A DNA stretch of 64,000 nt, taken from NCBI GenBank assembly GCA_027605045.1, contig JAQFWX010000017.1, positions 310,001 through 374,000 on the forward strand, read 5' to 3'. The notes under the pieces were generated by a model. The model searched no databases, was not told the DNA's origin, and saw nothing but the letters and a program-made list of their open reading frames with translations. Made by a program: the position numbers and the translations under genes. Source of the DNA: Phallus indusiatus (lineage: Eukaryota > Basidiomycota > Agaricomycetes > Phallales > Phallaceae). Every line of letters starts with the position of its first letter. Position 1 is the stretch's first letter. This document shows positions 1 through 12,200 of this stretch, piece by piece.

Positions 1-2004
1 TTCTATCGGGGATGCTGCCACCATCATTACCCATGGAGGAGAGTATATGTAGAATGTTGCAGTATAGGCGCCGAACGCATTAGTCATGTAGAAGATTTGT
101 GACAGATTGTCACATAGCCTCGGCAGGCGCCGGGAGACCATTCTAGCCTTGCACCACATGTAGCACAGCTAACGTTAACTGAGCAAATTCAATCCCGCCC
201 GTGTTTTATTTAGGATTTTGAGTGGAGTTCTACAAGATTATCTCTTTGGCATCGGTCGTCTCGGTCTTGGCTTTCACTACGGGTACCTTAGCTAGAGCCT
301 AGCGGTCCAGCGGACGTCCTTCAAAGATTACAGTTTGCACGGTACCGGTTCGGTTTCAAACCAGACTGAATATGGGCCCGAGCTGGTTCCTGCAGCTTTA
401 AACCGAGCTATATCCGGTTACTATGATTATGAAAAGGCCAAACGATGATTGTCAGATATTTTTAGTTCAAGAGCAGACTACAACGTGTCACCTGAAGGAG
501 TAAGTTACCAGCTTCTTTCTCCGCGATATTGTCACTACGATCCCAGGCAATCACGACTTGTAGAACGTTGGACGCAATTTCTTTTTCGCCGTACCGAAAC
601 GGATAACAAAACTGAAACAGCCTGCCATGTAAGATCCACCTTCAGTAATCATCCGCCGTCAGCCTTGTGTTGTAACCTCTCCTGCGTCTTAAATTCCATT
701 TCAACACTAGTGAGTTTTTGTTTGATGAGAAAAATTGTTCTAAGAGTCGAGGTTCACATGGTTTCTTTTCGAGAGGTTGGGCCATTATAACAGAATAATG
801 AACCATGAGCATATTCTTTTCGAGTACGCGCGAACGGGGCGACTTCCAGTACGTATTCACTACATAGGTAGAACATGAAGCGAAGAATTTACTGAATATG
901 GACAAGTTTAGATAGGGAGATACTATGTGTCGATCGAAAGCCAAGACCTGGTCCCGGTGCCCGCATGGGCCAGCCGTTTCTCTGACGGAAATGCGGAAGG
1001 AATCATGGTTTTGTGCTGATTCTTCACAGGTTAATCATTTCACCTAATCGATTTCGGCAAAATTTTCCTCTCATAGTTAGCGATAGTAGCTTCATGAGAT
1101 GGAATATTCCTGATGTAGGTGATGGTAAGTAAGATAAGCACTGTCAACGGGGATGCAAAAAGCTTCATAATGTGAGTAGATTAGATTTGAATATAATGGT
1201 GGATATGAGTAACGATACAGTAGGTGCTCATAATACTCGATACAGGTCACCGCGTTCAGCTCATGTAGTACTCCCGACTCGGAGCGAGCGGAGTGTTTTG
1301 AAGACGGTTTAGCTGGACCTTCCAGGTGTGGTAGTCCAGGATTTTATCAGACCAAAGATCTGTTGGAATCCCAGGGCGATAAAGTAGCGGACACAAAGGT
1401 GTAGTCTATATAAGCGCCGCGACTAGTACTATATACAGGAGTAACTCATATTCCAACAAGATCTATATTGTTTTCCAAAATTGAAAGAGTGCTTGTCAAT
1501 GAGTTACTTGAGTCACCTTGCGAATCATCATAAATGTTTAGTGAGTCGTCAATGTCGAAGGATTTGTGATAGTATACGTTTCATTCAATCAATCAGTTAC
1601 ACTTCCTATATAAAACAGTATATACAAGTTTTGAGCTTATTTCTAATGTTTCTACGACTGTGCGCTGTGATTTTGTAGGAGTCGACTTATCCGAAACCGC
1701 CGCTTTGACTCGCCCAACGAGTCATTACAACTTTCCGAAACCATATTTACATAACTCATTTTGTATGCCACAGTCTTTCATACTTCGAATGACGAAGATT
1801 TACAACTCTCTCATCTGCTCACGACACTTGAGCCTTCACGCCGTTCGCAGTCTCTACGCAAAGTAGATAGTTTACTCAACAACACTTTCTACCGACTTTA
1901 AAAACTCATATAAAATTGATAGTTCTGCCTAGGCTACACGATTTCAAGCTTCATTCAAGGAAAAGGAGTTTGACGTGAGTAACACCGCGGCCTCTAGTTG
2001 ATAG
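1..2004. other. Intergenic DNA, no convincing gene
   Basis: AT-rich DNA with only short reading frames, none with a recognisable motif, signal peptide or coherent splice pattern. A TATATAAG element near 1407-1414 could be a promoter, but nothing downstream of it reads as a gene. Confidence 0.6.
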
Positions 2005-2313
2005 TTATCCCCAGGCGGCACAGATTCCGGTTTTACCGTCCTCTCCTATGAGACAGACGCAACCATTCTCGTAATCTACTGGGTCACAATCTTCTTCAAA
2101 TGAGCATGAAGTTCCTGCACATTTCTTGGGAACAAAAGGTGTTATCGTGGATTGGTTTGCCTTCAAATTTAGTGATGTTTAAAGTGATTAAAGTAGTGGT
2201 GACGGTTAATCTTGTCTTACCAAGTAATAATTTGCAGTGGAAACTTCACCGGAAGGAACCGCTGCCGCGTGGGCAATGGCAAATAAAATAAGTGCAAATG
2301 CCAAAACTCTCAT
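2005..2313 (-). CDS. Small secreted cysteine-rich protein (70 aa, two exons)
   Basis: Role unknown; by architecture it is a small secreted cysteine-rich protein of the kind that includes effectors, toxins and antimicrobial peptides. Exon 1 runs 2313-2221 (31 codons) and ends TTG|GTAAGA. Exon 2 runs 2124-2005 (39 codons plus TAA) after a CCCAAG acceptor. Both join in phase 0 across a 96-bp intron. The ATG opens a classic signal peptide: MRVL, then a hydrophobic core to about residue 15, then AHAAA with likely cleavage near residues 16-18. Exon 2 is compact and acidic and carries six cysteines at positions 33, 38, 44, 53, 55 and 66 (C-x4-C-x5-C-x8-C-x-C-x10-C), ending in CAAWG. An even cysteine number after a signal peptide, with a consensus donor and exact phase, is unlikely by chance. 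I do not recognise the family. No neighbour lies within 3 kb. Confidence 0.72.
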
Positions 2314-5300
2314 CTGTTGATAGAGTTGATTTGTATATGAAAGCGGTGATAGAGAAGAGAACTCTGAGTGTTGAGAGCCAATTGAACTTGTCTGGAATAT
2401 ACGTGAAATAGTATCTGTTATATATGTAAGGCACAGATTGAGCTCTTTCAGTATTCCCAAGTGAAGGGTTCAAGAACAGTTTCAATCTGACCTGCTGTTT
2501 CAGCTTTTTAAGGGTCAACTGCCAGTGGTAAAGGTCATCCTGTATTATGATATACGTATTATGCTTAGGCTGTGACACTTCATTTACGCAGTACACGTCT
2601 CGAGCTCTCATTATATGGCCAAGAGTTAAGTGATAAATAATCCACAATCCCAAAACTTAAAAAGCCCAAGCAAAACTAAATACCGCATGAGGAATAGAGA
2701 GAAATACATTATATCAGAGTGTCCTAGTAGCATTACATAAAAACAAGGCAGTAGTTGAGAATACTGGATTTAATTTCTTCTTGCCTCTATATCTCACGAC
2801 GGATATCTAAGAATATAAATAGTCTGTTCCTTTAATGCTCGTGAACGATCTCAAATCATTTACAAGGCCATACTATTTCGTCCAGTACGAGCGTGCTTGA
2901 ATATACGCCAGAAGAGGCTGAGAAAACAAGTAGAGGAAAAAGGTTTCTTCTGTCAGTGCGTGATAGTATTATCCTGCATTACTAGTATTCCTTCCCGAAA
3001 CTTCGTTTTAATGCAACGTCGATGTCGTGTAGAGGTCCAATATCGGATTGGAATATGAAGGGATATACCTGGTTTGTTTTGGCCAGGTGGCTTTGACTGA
3101 TCTAACTATGAGTTACTTCCAAACTTCCCAAAGTCGGAACTCCTCTCCTCGGAGTCGTCACGAGTCAGACAGGGACGTTACCCATGGGCCGCATGCATCA
3201 TGAATACCAGCTTTGGGCTTTGAGCTCTGGTCGATTACTCTAGCGAAAAAAACAACAAGAGTTAAAATCTCAAAGCGACGAGTAGAGGAATCTTCAGCAT
3301 GTTATCCTGATGTCAACGGGGGATTAGAAAGTAGAAATTTCTCAAACCTGATATGCCACGTAGAGTCTTGGAAATACTTGGGCGAGAATGTAATGTTTAT
3401 CACCGCTTCATAACTTCCTCTCGGTGATAATCCTTCCTCTTTCTTCGTATCATGTCTCAAGGGTCAAATTTCAGAACACTCACCTTCACACTATCAAAAA
3501 TTTAGTGAACGAATTCAAAAGGCTCTCGCCGTAGATGTTTCATATCCCCTCGCTTCTCCTCGTATGTCGTCGGGTAGTGGCGTCGTTGTATCATCCAAAA
3601 CACGCCATATGTGAAAGACATTCTGTGAAAGTGAATAACATCGTTCCCAAGCGATATGTGGGAACCATAGAGAGTGCGTCAAGGTACAGAATGGTGATAT
3701 ATGAGATGTGCTGGCTATTGTCGTGGTACGAGGAGAGACTCTCATACGTCTAAGATGTGATGATATATGTATGGCCAATGTAAACATCCGAGATCCCGAT
3801 GTGAAATTAAGCTGTGGATCACAAACCTTGACGTAATTTTTTGCAAACGTTTGTCCGGGAATACGCACAACTCGATTAAAGTTTTATATGAGATGGAGCT
3901 TACAACTTGGATCGCTTCGTTTTTAGCCTTTTGATTCAATTTTACCTGACGGCACCCTCGCAGCCAAAGTTTACGTACGACAACAATAGGCATTCAGAAT
4001 GCATTATGCATCGCGTTACTATTAGAAATAACAGCTTAAAGATTGGTTCAGACAATTTTGGGGTAGAAGACTGTTTTATTGAGATAATAAAGGGACGTAC
4101 CGGTACCCGCATATCAGTTTTGCATATAAAGCACCCATAGAACCTCCCCTCAGGAGACACTGAGACGTCCTCTAGGCTTTATCTTCAGATAACAGTCGGA
4201 ACTCCAACTTCAGCTCTCCGAATGATCACACACAAATTGGAATATTCACGTTCTTCATTGGCACTTGCACTGTGCACTCCGAGTCGTGGCACACTGGCAG
4301 TAATGAATAGGTGAAAAATCAACTTCTTGTGTCCCTTCATGAGTAATCGCTTTCTTACTGATTCGGGTTTTCAATTTAACTGGTCGGTTGATCCGTCGCC
4401 GAAGTGTGCGTATCTTGATGCAATTTATAAGATCTTCGAATTAAACTGACTTTGTTCACGCTCACCTTCACATTCGGAGTATTCCTGAACCTTCTTCCTT
4501 TTACGCGAGGTTTGCAATAATACCTCCATGAGGCGAACTTATTTTTCGAGCACAACCGCTCTATTAAGGCGAGTAAATGTTTCGTGATGAGAAGTAAACA
4601 TGTATTCAAAAAAAAAAAAATAAGAGAACGACCCTGGTTCGAAATAGGCGCACCTCGTCTCTTTCAACAAACTGTCCATCAAGAATTACCATTCTTACGC
4701 CGGATGCGCAAAAGGGAGATAGCGTGATTTAACAAACAGGCCCCGCCTAGTGTGAGTTGTTTTCGGTAGCCTACGGCAACTATATTATTTGACTCTATCT
4801 GTAGCAAGAGATTCAGATCTACAAATACACTAATCAGTGAAAAAGACGAAAAAAGAGGACAGTGTCACAAGTAAAGACATGAAAAAACAGACAACATATT
4901 GTGAACCGATGATATCAGCACAACCTATATTTGTAACTCGGCCTTCACACGCGGGGCTTCTCCAGGGGTATCGTTTAATCACGAGAAATTTTCCCATCCC
5001 GATTCTTCTAGTCTTTTTTCTTGACAATTGACTCAACCTAACTCATACCCTAAGTCAGGTAATGAGATAGTGGACGAACAACATGATTGAGACGGGAATT
5101 CCTCTTGCTTTTGCTGACACGCTCAAGCTTTCTTCGCCAAGAAGGGAACGAGCGGCACTTGAAGAGAGGAGGGAAAAAAGGGAGAGCTGATCATTATTTC
5201 ACAGAAGGGAAGTTGAAGAGATAACAATCAACATCGATCAAAGGGTAGAGGACAGTGACAGACGGTCGGATAAAAAAGAAAAACGGATCGTCCAAAAAAC

Positions 5301-5393
5301 GGACAAAAAGGGGGCGAGACTAGAGCCAGAACACCCAAGTCCCATCATCATGTCCATATTGTATTCATCCGACCGCACCAAAACCCAAGCCTA
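2314..5393. other. Intergenic DNA, no convincing gene
   Basis: Apart from the TATA-like site above, this AT-rich stretch holds only short overlapping frames with no motif or splice logic. It includes an A-run near 4609-4621 and a purine-rich segment around 5110-5300, just past the 3' end of the next gene. Confidence 0.55.
2417..2424 (-). promoter_or_regulatory. TATA-like element upstream of the secreted cysteine-rich gene
   Basis: TATATAAC on the minus strand, 104 bp before the ATG at 2313, a plausible core promoter for that gene. Confidence 0.4.
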
Positions 5394-8300
5394 TCACACG
5401 CCATAAGGACCAACCCAATCTGCACTCGGGAGATCTTCGACGACGCGAGTATTGGTCATGACATCGATTGAGGGAAGGGTTTGACGTTTGGGGGTAACTG
5501 TATCAACGGCCATGTAGCGCATTTCCACCTTCTCCTTTTTCAGCCCGCGCACCTCCTCGTCGACGGAACGCTGACGTTTAAGTCCCCGTACGCTCGACGA
5601 TGTCGGTTTGCGCGCTGAAAAGGGGACAGTGAAATACCGTTGAATCGGTGGTTTTTGTGGGGCGGGTGACGATAGGAGCGCATGGATAGGAAGCGCCGGT
5701 GTAGATGTCATAGAGCTTTGAGCCGACAACTTCTTGTACTGAAAAGAGTAATATAATATATCAACGTCTGATTCTTGTTTCTCGAAGAGGAAAAAGGAAA
5801 AGCTATATTCACCATCTCGAGTTCTGGTTTTCCTCTCCATTTCGCGATCGCCTCACAAAACCTCAGCGCAGCTCGTTCAACAGGTTCCGCGGGGTACTTC
5901 TCGGACAGTCGGGTTAGATGGGTGGCAAAGTCCGGACAGCTGTGGGAAATACCGAGGAACTAGAAAGTTGAAGTAGTAGAGAAACGATCGTCAGTCAGCA
6001 TCCAGAGCATATCATCCAGTCACATTACAATGCTTAAAAAAACTTACTTCCGACAACCGTTCTTCCATTTCCTGCACGTACTCCTGTTCGGCTGCTCCCG
6101 TTGTTGTTTCAGTGGAATCAAGTGGCGCCATAGCAGGTGAGGTAGCATCTCGCACTAATCCATTGAAAAGAACCTTGCATGCATCAACGAGACCAGGCAT
6201 CTCATCAGGATCGAATTCGTCCCGAGCATCTTCGACAACGGGTGCACTTGACGCAGGAAGTTGATTGTCGTCCCTGAAGCCACCTATACCGGATGACTGA
6301 CGGCGCGTACCAACATCTCTGATACCCAAACCAACACCCATGAGAATCTCAATATAATCAGCACCTTTCCAACCACGCGCAACATAGCCTTCCAATACGG
6401 CACGAGTGATTAGACCAGAAAGAAGAGCAAACCATGCGCGAGTTGGTTGAGCATGAGCAGTGGAAGGTTTAGACGTAGCATCGGTGCCTGTGCTCGTCAT
6501 CGTCGCCGACGAATCAACAGCTTCTGATCTCAAATCGGTTTCTTCTTGTCCATTCCGAGCTTCAGGTTCTTCGCCTCTTGCCTCTCGACCCAATTCGATA
6601 GCAATTAGCGCGCTGAGGCGCAAAAATTTCGGAAGCATGTCAGCAAGGACACTGCCGGTGCGTTTTGATTGGTCGTCGACGCCACCGTTACCACCGCGCT
6701 CACGCTCACGCAAGAGCCCCTGCCATTCATTCAGCAAACCGGCTCCAATTCTCGTCGTAGAGGGGGTAAAACCCGAATCTGGTCCGATGTGCTTGGAAGA
6801 GGAAGGAGAAGAAGAAGAAATTGGTTCGCATATTCGACATCGTTCACGTAAATGGCGTGGACAAAGTGTCTTCAGCTTGTCAGTAGGGTAGACCGGTGGT
6901 GGAGATGGAGCTGTGAGAATGGTTCCACGATGAGAAAATGTAGGAACACCTCGTCGGAATGTTTGCATGCTCGATGTCGAAGATGGTGTGGAATAGCATC
7001 CCGCGGTATAAAGATCTTTCGCGCGACCTGAGGCCCTCCGAATCAACGCCGTAGAGGGACTAACGAGTTTTCCGGATGCACTCATAGTTGCCTTGGGTAC
7101 GTGGTCCGTCCAGGAAGCCGGCAAGTCATGCGCCGTAGATCGTGATATTGTGGATGTATGTCTATAGACTTTGTTTGCCGGGGAAGTAGCGCTTTCGTTG
7201 GATTCGTGTTCTTGAATACGAGCAAGCGTATTTGGAGATGAAGCGTTCTACAGTTCATTTTAGGATTAGTTGATATCAAAACTTTATTTGTGTGTCATAA
7301 TGAAAACCTACAGAATCTCGCGTCCAAGGGAAGACTAAAGCAGGTGGTCGAGACGGCGGAGCCGAGGTTGGTCCAGAGTTTCCGAACGGATGATGGTATG
7401 GTGATGGTCCATTCACTGGGGAAGAACGTATGTTCATTGAAGAGGATGGTAAAGATAGGTTTCTGAAAGAAGGCAGGGTTGGGGGAGCAAAGAACGGCTG
7501 GTTGGAGACTTGAACGAGAGCTGCCAGACCAGCCGGCGGGGTATTCAGACCGGGCGACGAAGGATTTAAATTGGAAGAAGTCGATTTGTCGCATTCGTTT
7601 GGTACTGCGGAGGTATCCTTGCTCACACTTGAACTCAACGCCTCGTATGAAATTGAACCTTGGCGTTTGAACAGGTCATTCACCAGATCTAGGAGAGCTA
7701 GGCGAAGCCGGAGACCGTTTGGCAAGATACGGGGACGAGAAGTTTCCGAGTTAGGGGTACTTTGAAACGAATACTGCGTGTTGGTATAGGGAATGTAAAT
7801 AGAATATGGAGGTGGTGTGGATGACCGAACTGGTGACGGAGATAACCTATTGTTTTGCTGTAAAATAGAGCAGAGCACTTTCTCCATACCATCCGCGCGA
7901 GCAGCGAATAAAGGAGCAAATCTTGTGTCTTGATACAGCGAGGGCAACATTTCATTGTCACTGTCATCGCAATCAGAGGCGCTACTATCCTCACCAGCCT
8001 CGACGGGCAGAAACGCGGTTTGGTTGGTCCGCAGTAGCTGTTCCTGTCGACGTTGTTGTCTTCTACGATATCGTTTTCCATAGGCCAACGCGCTGACACC
8101 TTCCATGCTATCCCAGGACCCCTGTTCTTCGTCGTCACTGCTCATTACATCAACTTCAGGCGGCTCGCCGAAATTGCTATAACGGTGTCTGTGCTGTTGT
8201 CCTTGCCGTGATGACGATTGCGAAGAACCAGTTGTACTGCCACTGGCACTACCACCTCGACTGCCGCTATCACTGCTGCTGGTGCCACAGGCGCCAATAT

Positions 8301-9204
8301 AGAAAGCAGGTCTCTTGCCGCTGGGTTCATCGTCCTGCAAATCCCCCTCTTTCCCTTTGATTCTGACGTCCATCCCCAATTCACAACGGCCCTGTGCGAA
8401 GCGAGTCCGACCATGCCGCCAAGCCGTATGGTCGAGGATCAATGTTCTGGTCGTCTTCTCTCGTGGGGGTAAGGTATGCAAATGATGGGACTGAGGATGA
8501 GCTGGCGCGACGAATTGCTTTGCCGGGACACTGCTGGATTTTTTCGCAGGGACATCATGCACGCTCGTCGTGCTCGTAGTCGTCGAGATTGGAGTGGTGG
8601 TCGAGCTTGAAACGACTGTCGAGATCGACATGGAAGGAGTCGATGATGATGAGCTGGGTTGGGTGGACGTGAATGGGCGCCTGTTGTCGAGACTATAAGG
8701 AAAAGCGCGCGTGGGAAGTTTCGGATCAGCTGTCATATGGACAATGGGTCTGTGTGTCATTTGTAGTCATCAAATCAGAGATTGGTATTCTCGAGGAAAT
8801 GAGTGAATGGGAAAGAACGGGAAAAGTAGGGAGGTCAAGCGGTGTAAGGCACTTCTTCCCTGCATTTCTTTTTTTACTCCATCACGCTTTTTTTGGATGA
8901 CAGGCGAATCTCACATGGGGAGATGCCGTACGCACCGCCAAAAAGAGTAATGCAGTAAATTATCATCGAAAAAAAAAAGGAATTGAACTAAATTGAATTA
9001 AATCAGTACTTACGGCGGAGGAGGCTGAGAATAACTAATAGCAAGTGACGGTCGTGAATGGCGTTTCAGGTTTGATGATGAAGAAGGTGACGAGGGCGAG
9101 GGAGATACTGTGAAGGGAGAAAAGGAAGTCGGAGTACGAGAAGGAGGTGCAGAAGTAGAAGGATTTAAAATATTGGATGGCGTCGATGGAGAAGTGAAAG
9201 ACAT
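5394..9204 (-). CDS. Large conserved-looking hypothetical protein (1,106 aa, five exons)
   Basis: I cannot assign a function. Exons are 9204-9014, 8749-7312, 7247-6048, 5959-5813 and 5738-5394; all introns are GT..AG and every phase closes (3,321 nt). The protein is largely disordered and Ser/Thr/Pro rich. More ordered islands are a basic/aromatic block at about 160-190 (TRTLILDHTAWRHGRTRF), an acidic Ser run with SSDDEE near 260-275, a Cys/His knot at 671-683 (CPRHLRERCRIC), a hydrophobic helical block at about 813-852 (WFALLSGLITRAVLEGYVAR, then DYIEILMGVGLGI), and a short C-terminal part with basic segments such as GLKRQR. The islands and absence of transmembrane segments suggest a regulatory or scaffold protein, which is inference. 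The start is the first ATG after a TATA element at 9294-9286. An alternative start at the ATG at 8760 would require the first intron to be retained. Confidence 0.85.
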
Positions 9205-12200
9205 GGCGATGAAACAGAAACGGACAAAGGTTAGAACTAAAGAGAGAGATTAGCGACCACAGAAAAGCTGGACGGCGAAAATCATCCTTATATAGCAAAA
9301 CCAACGGACGAACCTAATAGACTACAAGATTTTTAATTTCAGTTCCTGTGCCTAGAAAGCAGGAACGCAGACGAAACACTGGGGAATGGAGGGAGAGAAA
9401 CAGATGAATGAAGAAGACAGGGATGCGCTGAGGTCCAAAATTTATGGCTGAGTTACGTCTCTTATGAAACGTCCTCAACCCACGCGCTTCCCGAAAGTTT
9501 AAATAAGCTCGAATAAACGAAGAAGATAGAAACACAAGCTGTAGCGAGGAGGGGGAGTGAAAAGAGATTGTATGTTTGAAATAGCCCACACAAGCTTAAT
9601 AGGAAACTGAGGGTATTGATGCCGGTAAATGTGCCGTTGCTTTTTTTTTGGGAAAGTGATACAAAGAGCAATCTGAAGAGGAGAGCCACTTGCGAGTCTA
9701 GGACATCGGTCCGGAGGAGTGGGACGGGAAAGGGAAGTCGTAAGTTGTTCAATAGGATGCAAGGGGATGCGAATTGAGAGCGAGACTCAATGTCAATATA
9801 CGGAGCGCACTGTCACGGTCAAACCGTTGGGAGACTAAAGAGAAGCTAGGACTAGCAGGAAGGACGCGGGACCGATGAGATCACACCCAAGACGGAGGAA
9901 AGAACGAAATGGATCCGAGATAAGCGGGTACTAGAGAGAGAAGGTCCAAGCAAGTGCGAGTGCGAGTGTAGTGTGTTCGGTTAGGCGTAAAGCGGGAGAA
10001 AATGACCCAATAACAAGCTGAGTGAAAAGAAAAAGAAAGATTGGCTGGAAAATTAAATAAGGTGTAAATTTTGCCGAAGAATTGGGTTTTAACAAGGTAG
10101 AAATCAACGTACAGTTTTGGCACCGGTCGGCCCCTCTGTCTCGACTAGTATTAGGCCGCAAATAACAAGGATGACTTGTCAATCACTTGGGTTTTGAATA
10201 GAATCAAATATAATCAATAATTTAAAAAAACGAGAAACTTGTTTAATCTTTTTCGGTTATGTCCGGTGTGAGACGTGGAAGAAATGAGCCCGGGTTCGAA
10301 GCGAAGGCTGCTTCGCTCGAGCTGGCAACGTGAGACACGTAATTTTGCGTCAGGGCAAACCTTCACAAATTACAGGAGTCAACAATCCTTTTCTTCGAGC
10401 AATCTGATTCAGTGTATAGAAAAACGACAATGGCAACAAATCAATACATGAGGTCTGACCTCGAGGTTTCTGGCAAGCTCCTCCAAGGTATAGTTTCGGT
10501 TCAAGTCGGGACGGAAAGCCAAAATAAGCCGTGACTATTGGGCGCCTATTTGATGATGCACACGCACGTTGACACCATCTTTGGTTTTATTATTTTCTCG
10601 GCCTCAGCCTTTCAGTATGACTTTTTTTCTCACCGGTCAGCAAAAATTGCTTTTTTCGAGATAACATGATGATAGATGCGCACAAGAAAATAAGCGCACT
10701 TGACCACCGTCTTGGCACCGTTTTGCACCTGGATACCAGCGAAAAGTCAATATATATTCAATTGCCACATCCGATTTGTTTGCAAGTAATTTCAATGCTG
10801 TCTCCGAAATTTTCAAAATACATACATACATAAAGATTGATATGCAGACATATCAAACAGACAGACGACCGGTGTGTTTCTTATTTCATTTCGTTCCTAC
10901 TGTCTCCGATGGCTCGTTTTCATTTATTTCAGCACAGACCTTTCCCCTAACAGAATTTTACCCATCGTTAGCGCGGAAAAGCCTGTAACAATCTGTATTG
11001 CTATGGGGTGTCAAAGATGTTGAATGGTTCCAGCGGTATCAAGCGGGTCTGGCGGGCCGCCCATTGCCATATAAAAAATGAAGCGAACTTGCATCATCTA
11101 TTTTTATTTTCAGCAGTATATTTGAAAAAAAAACAACTGCACTGAGGGAAGATCCACACACGCAAGTAGATTTCAGACTGTCATGTTATACATAAACCAG
11201 AGTGGCGTTGGACTTCGATTTTCTCCAGCCTGGAATCACAGGAACGAACTGCAGCATCCCGGTTGATCATCATTTATACCCAACTTGTGGCCGGACCAGT
11301 CTGCATGAACGAAATGCAAACGCGTCGAATGATACTTCCTATTATTCGCTTGTTGCAGATCGGGTTCACCACCAGATTCAAATCTTGAATGATTACCATG
11401 TTGTAAGTATACTCATTTCTCTTGTAGAATGGTTTATGCCGTGCGCGTATCTATGGATCAGTATATTCATTGCTTGTTTTGACTTTCAAGGTAATACAAT
11501 CCATGTGGCGAAGAATACAATTGTAAGCGAAAGGACACGGTCAACATTTCCCTCCTGCCACTATTGTGTAACGCCACTGTTTCCTTCTTGCTTCTGGATC
11601 TGCCTGAACCCCGCCTCAAATTCAAGATGTTTCTTCCCTCTTTCCTCACGAGTCCCGCAAGAAGATTATATCCGTCATCTCGGTCAATAATATTCAAGTA
11701 ACACTGCTGACATCGTTGGTTCGTTCGTTTATCAATTCGCCGAGGTTTCAGCGGATGTTTTCTCAAACATTGTCTCGAAACCCGTAAGAGACCAATGACA
11801 TCGACGCAGTTATTGCAATATTGGACGCACATCTATCTATCACCATTGATAAGATGATTCGGGCCAGTCCCATGCAATGTTTGGTGACAGACTGGTGGTC
11901 ATTAGTCTCCGACGGCAATGCATGCTGTGAAACCTTTCTCTTTTGACTGATTTCCCAGTTCACGCTCATATTATTATTAAGGCACACAAGCACTGCACAA
12001 CAGTTGATCTCCAGGGACCTTTATGAAGCACATTCATATCAAGAAATTCCGTGGCACAGGGCAAAATTCGTATTGGTCTGCGGAGGCGCGGTGCGTTGCT
12101 TCATCTTATAACCCGAACCTGTGCAAGGAGCGACTTCTTATTCGTCGAGATTGATGATATACAAGGATCTTTAGTGTCAAAATATTTTTCCTCTATCTTT

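Noticed and set aside
10297..10321. Near-palindrome resembling an attachment site or terminator
   Set aside because: A single short inverted repeat with one mismatch in intergenic DNA; no mobile element or gene end is next to it.
11202..11690. 162-codon frame
   Set aside because: It has no ATG at its start, no coherent splice pattern and no recognisable segment.
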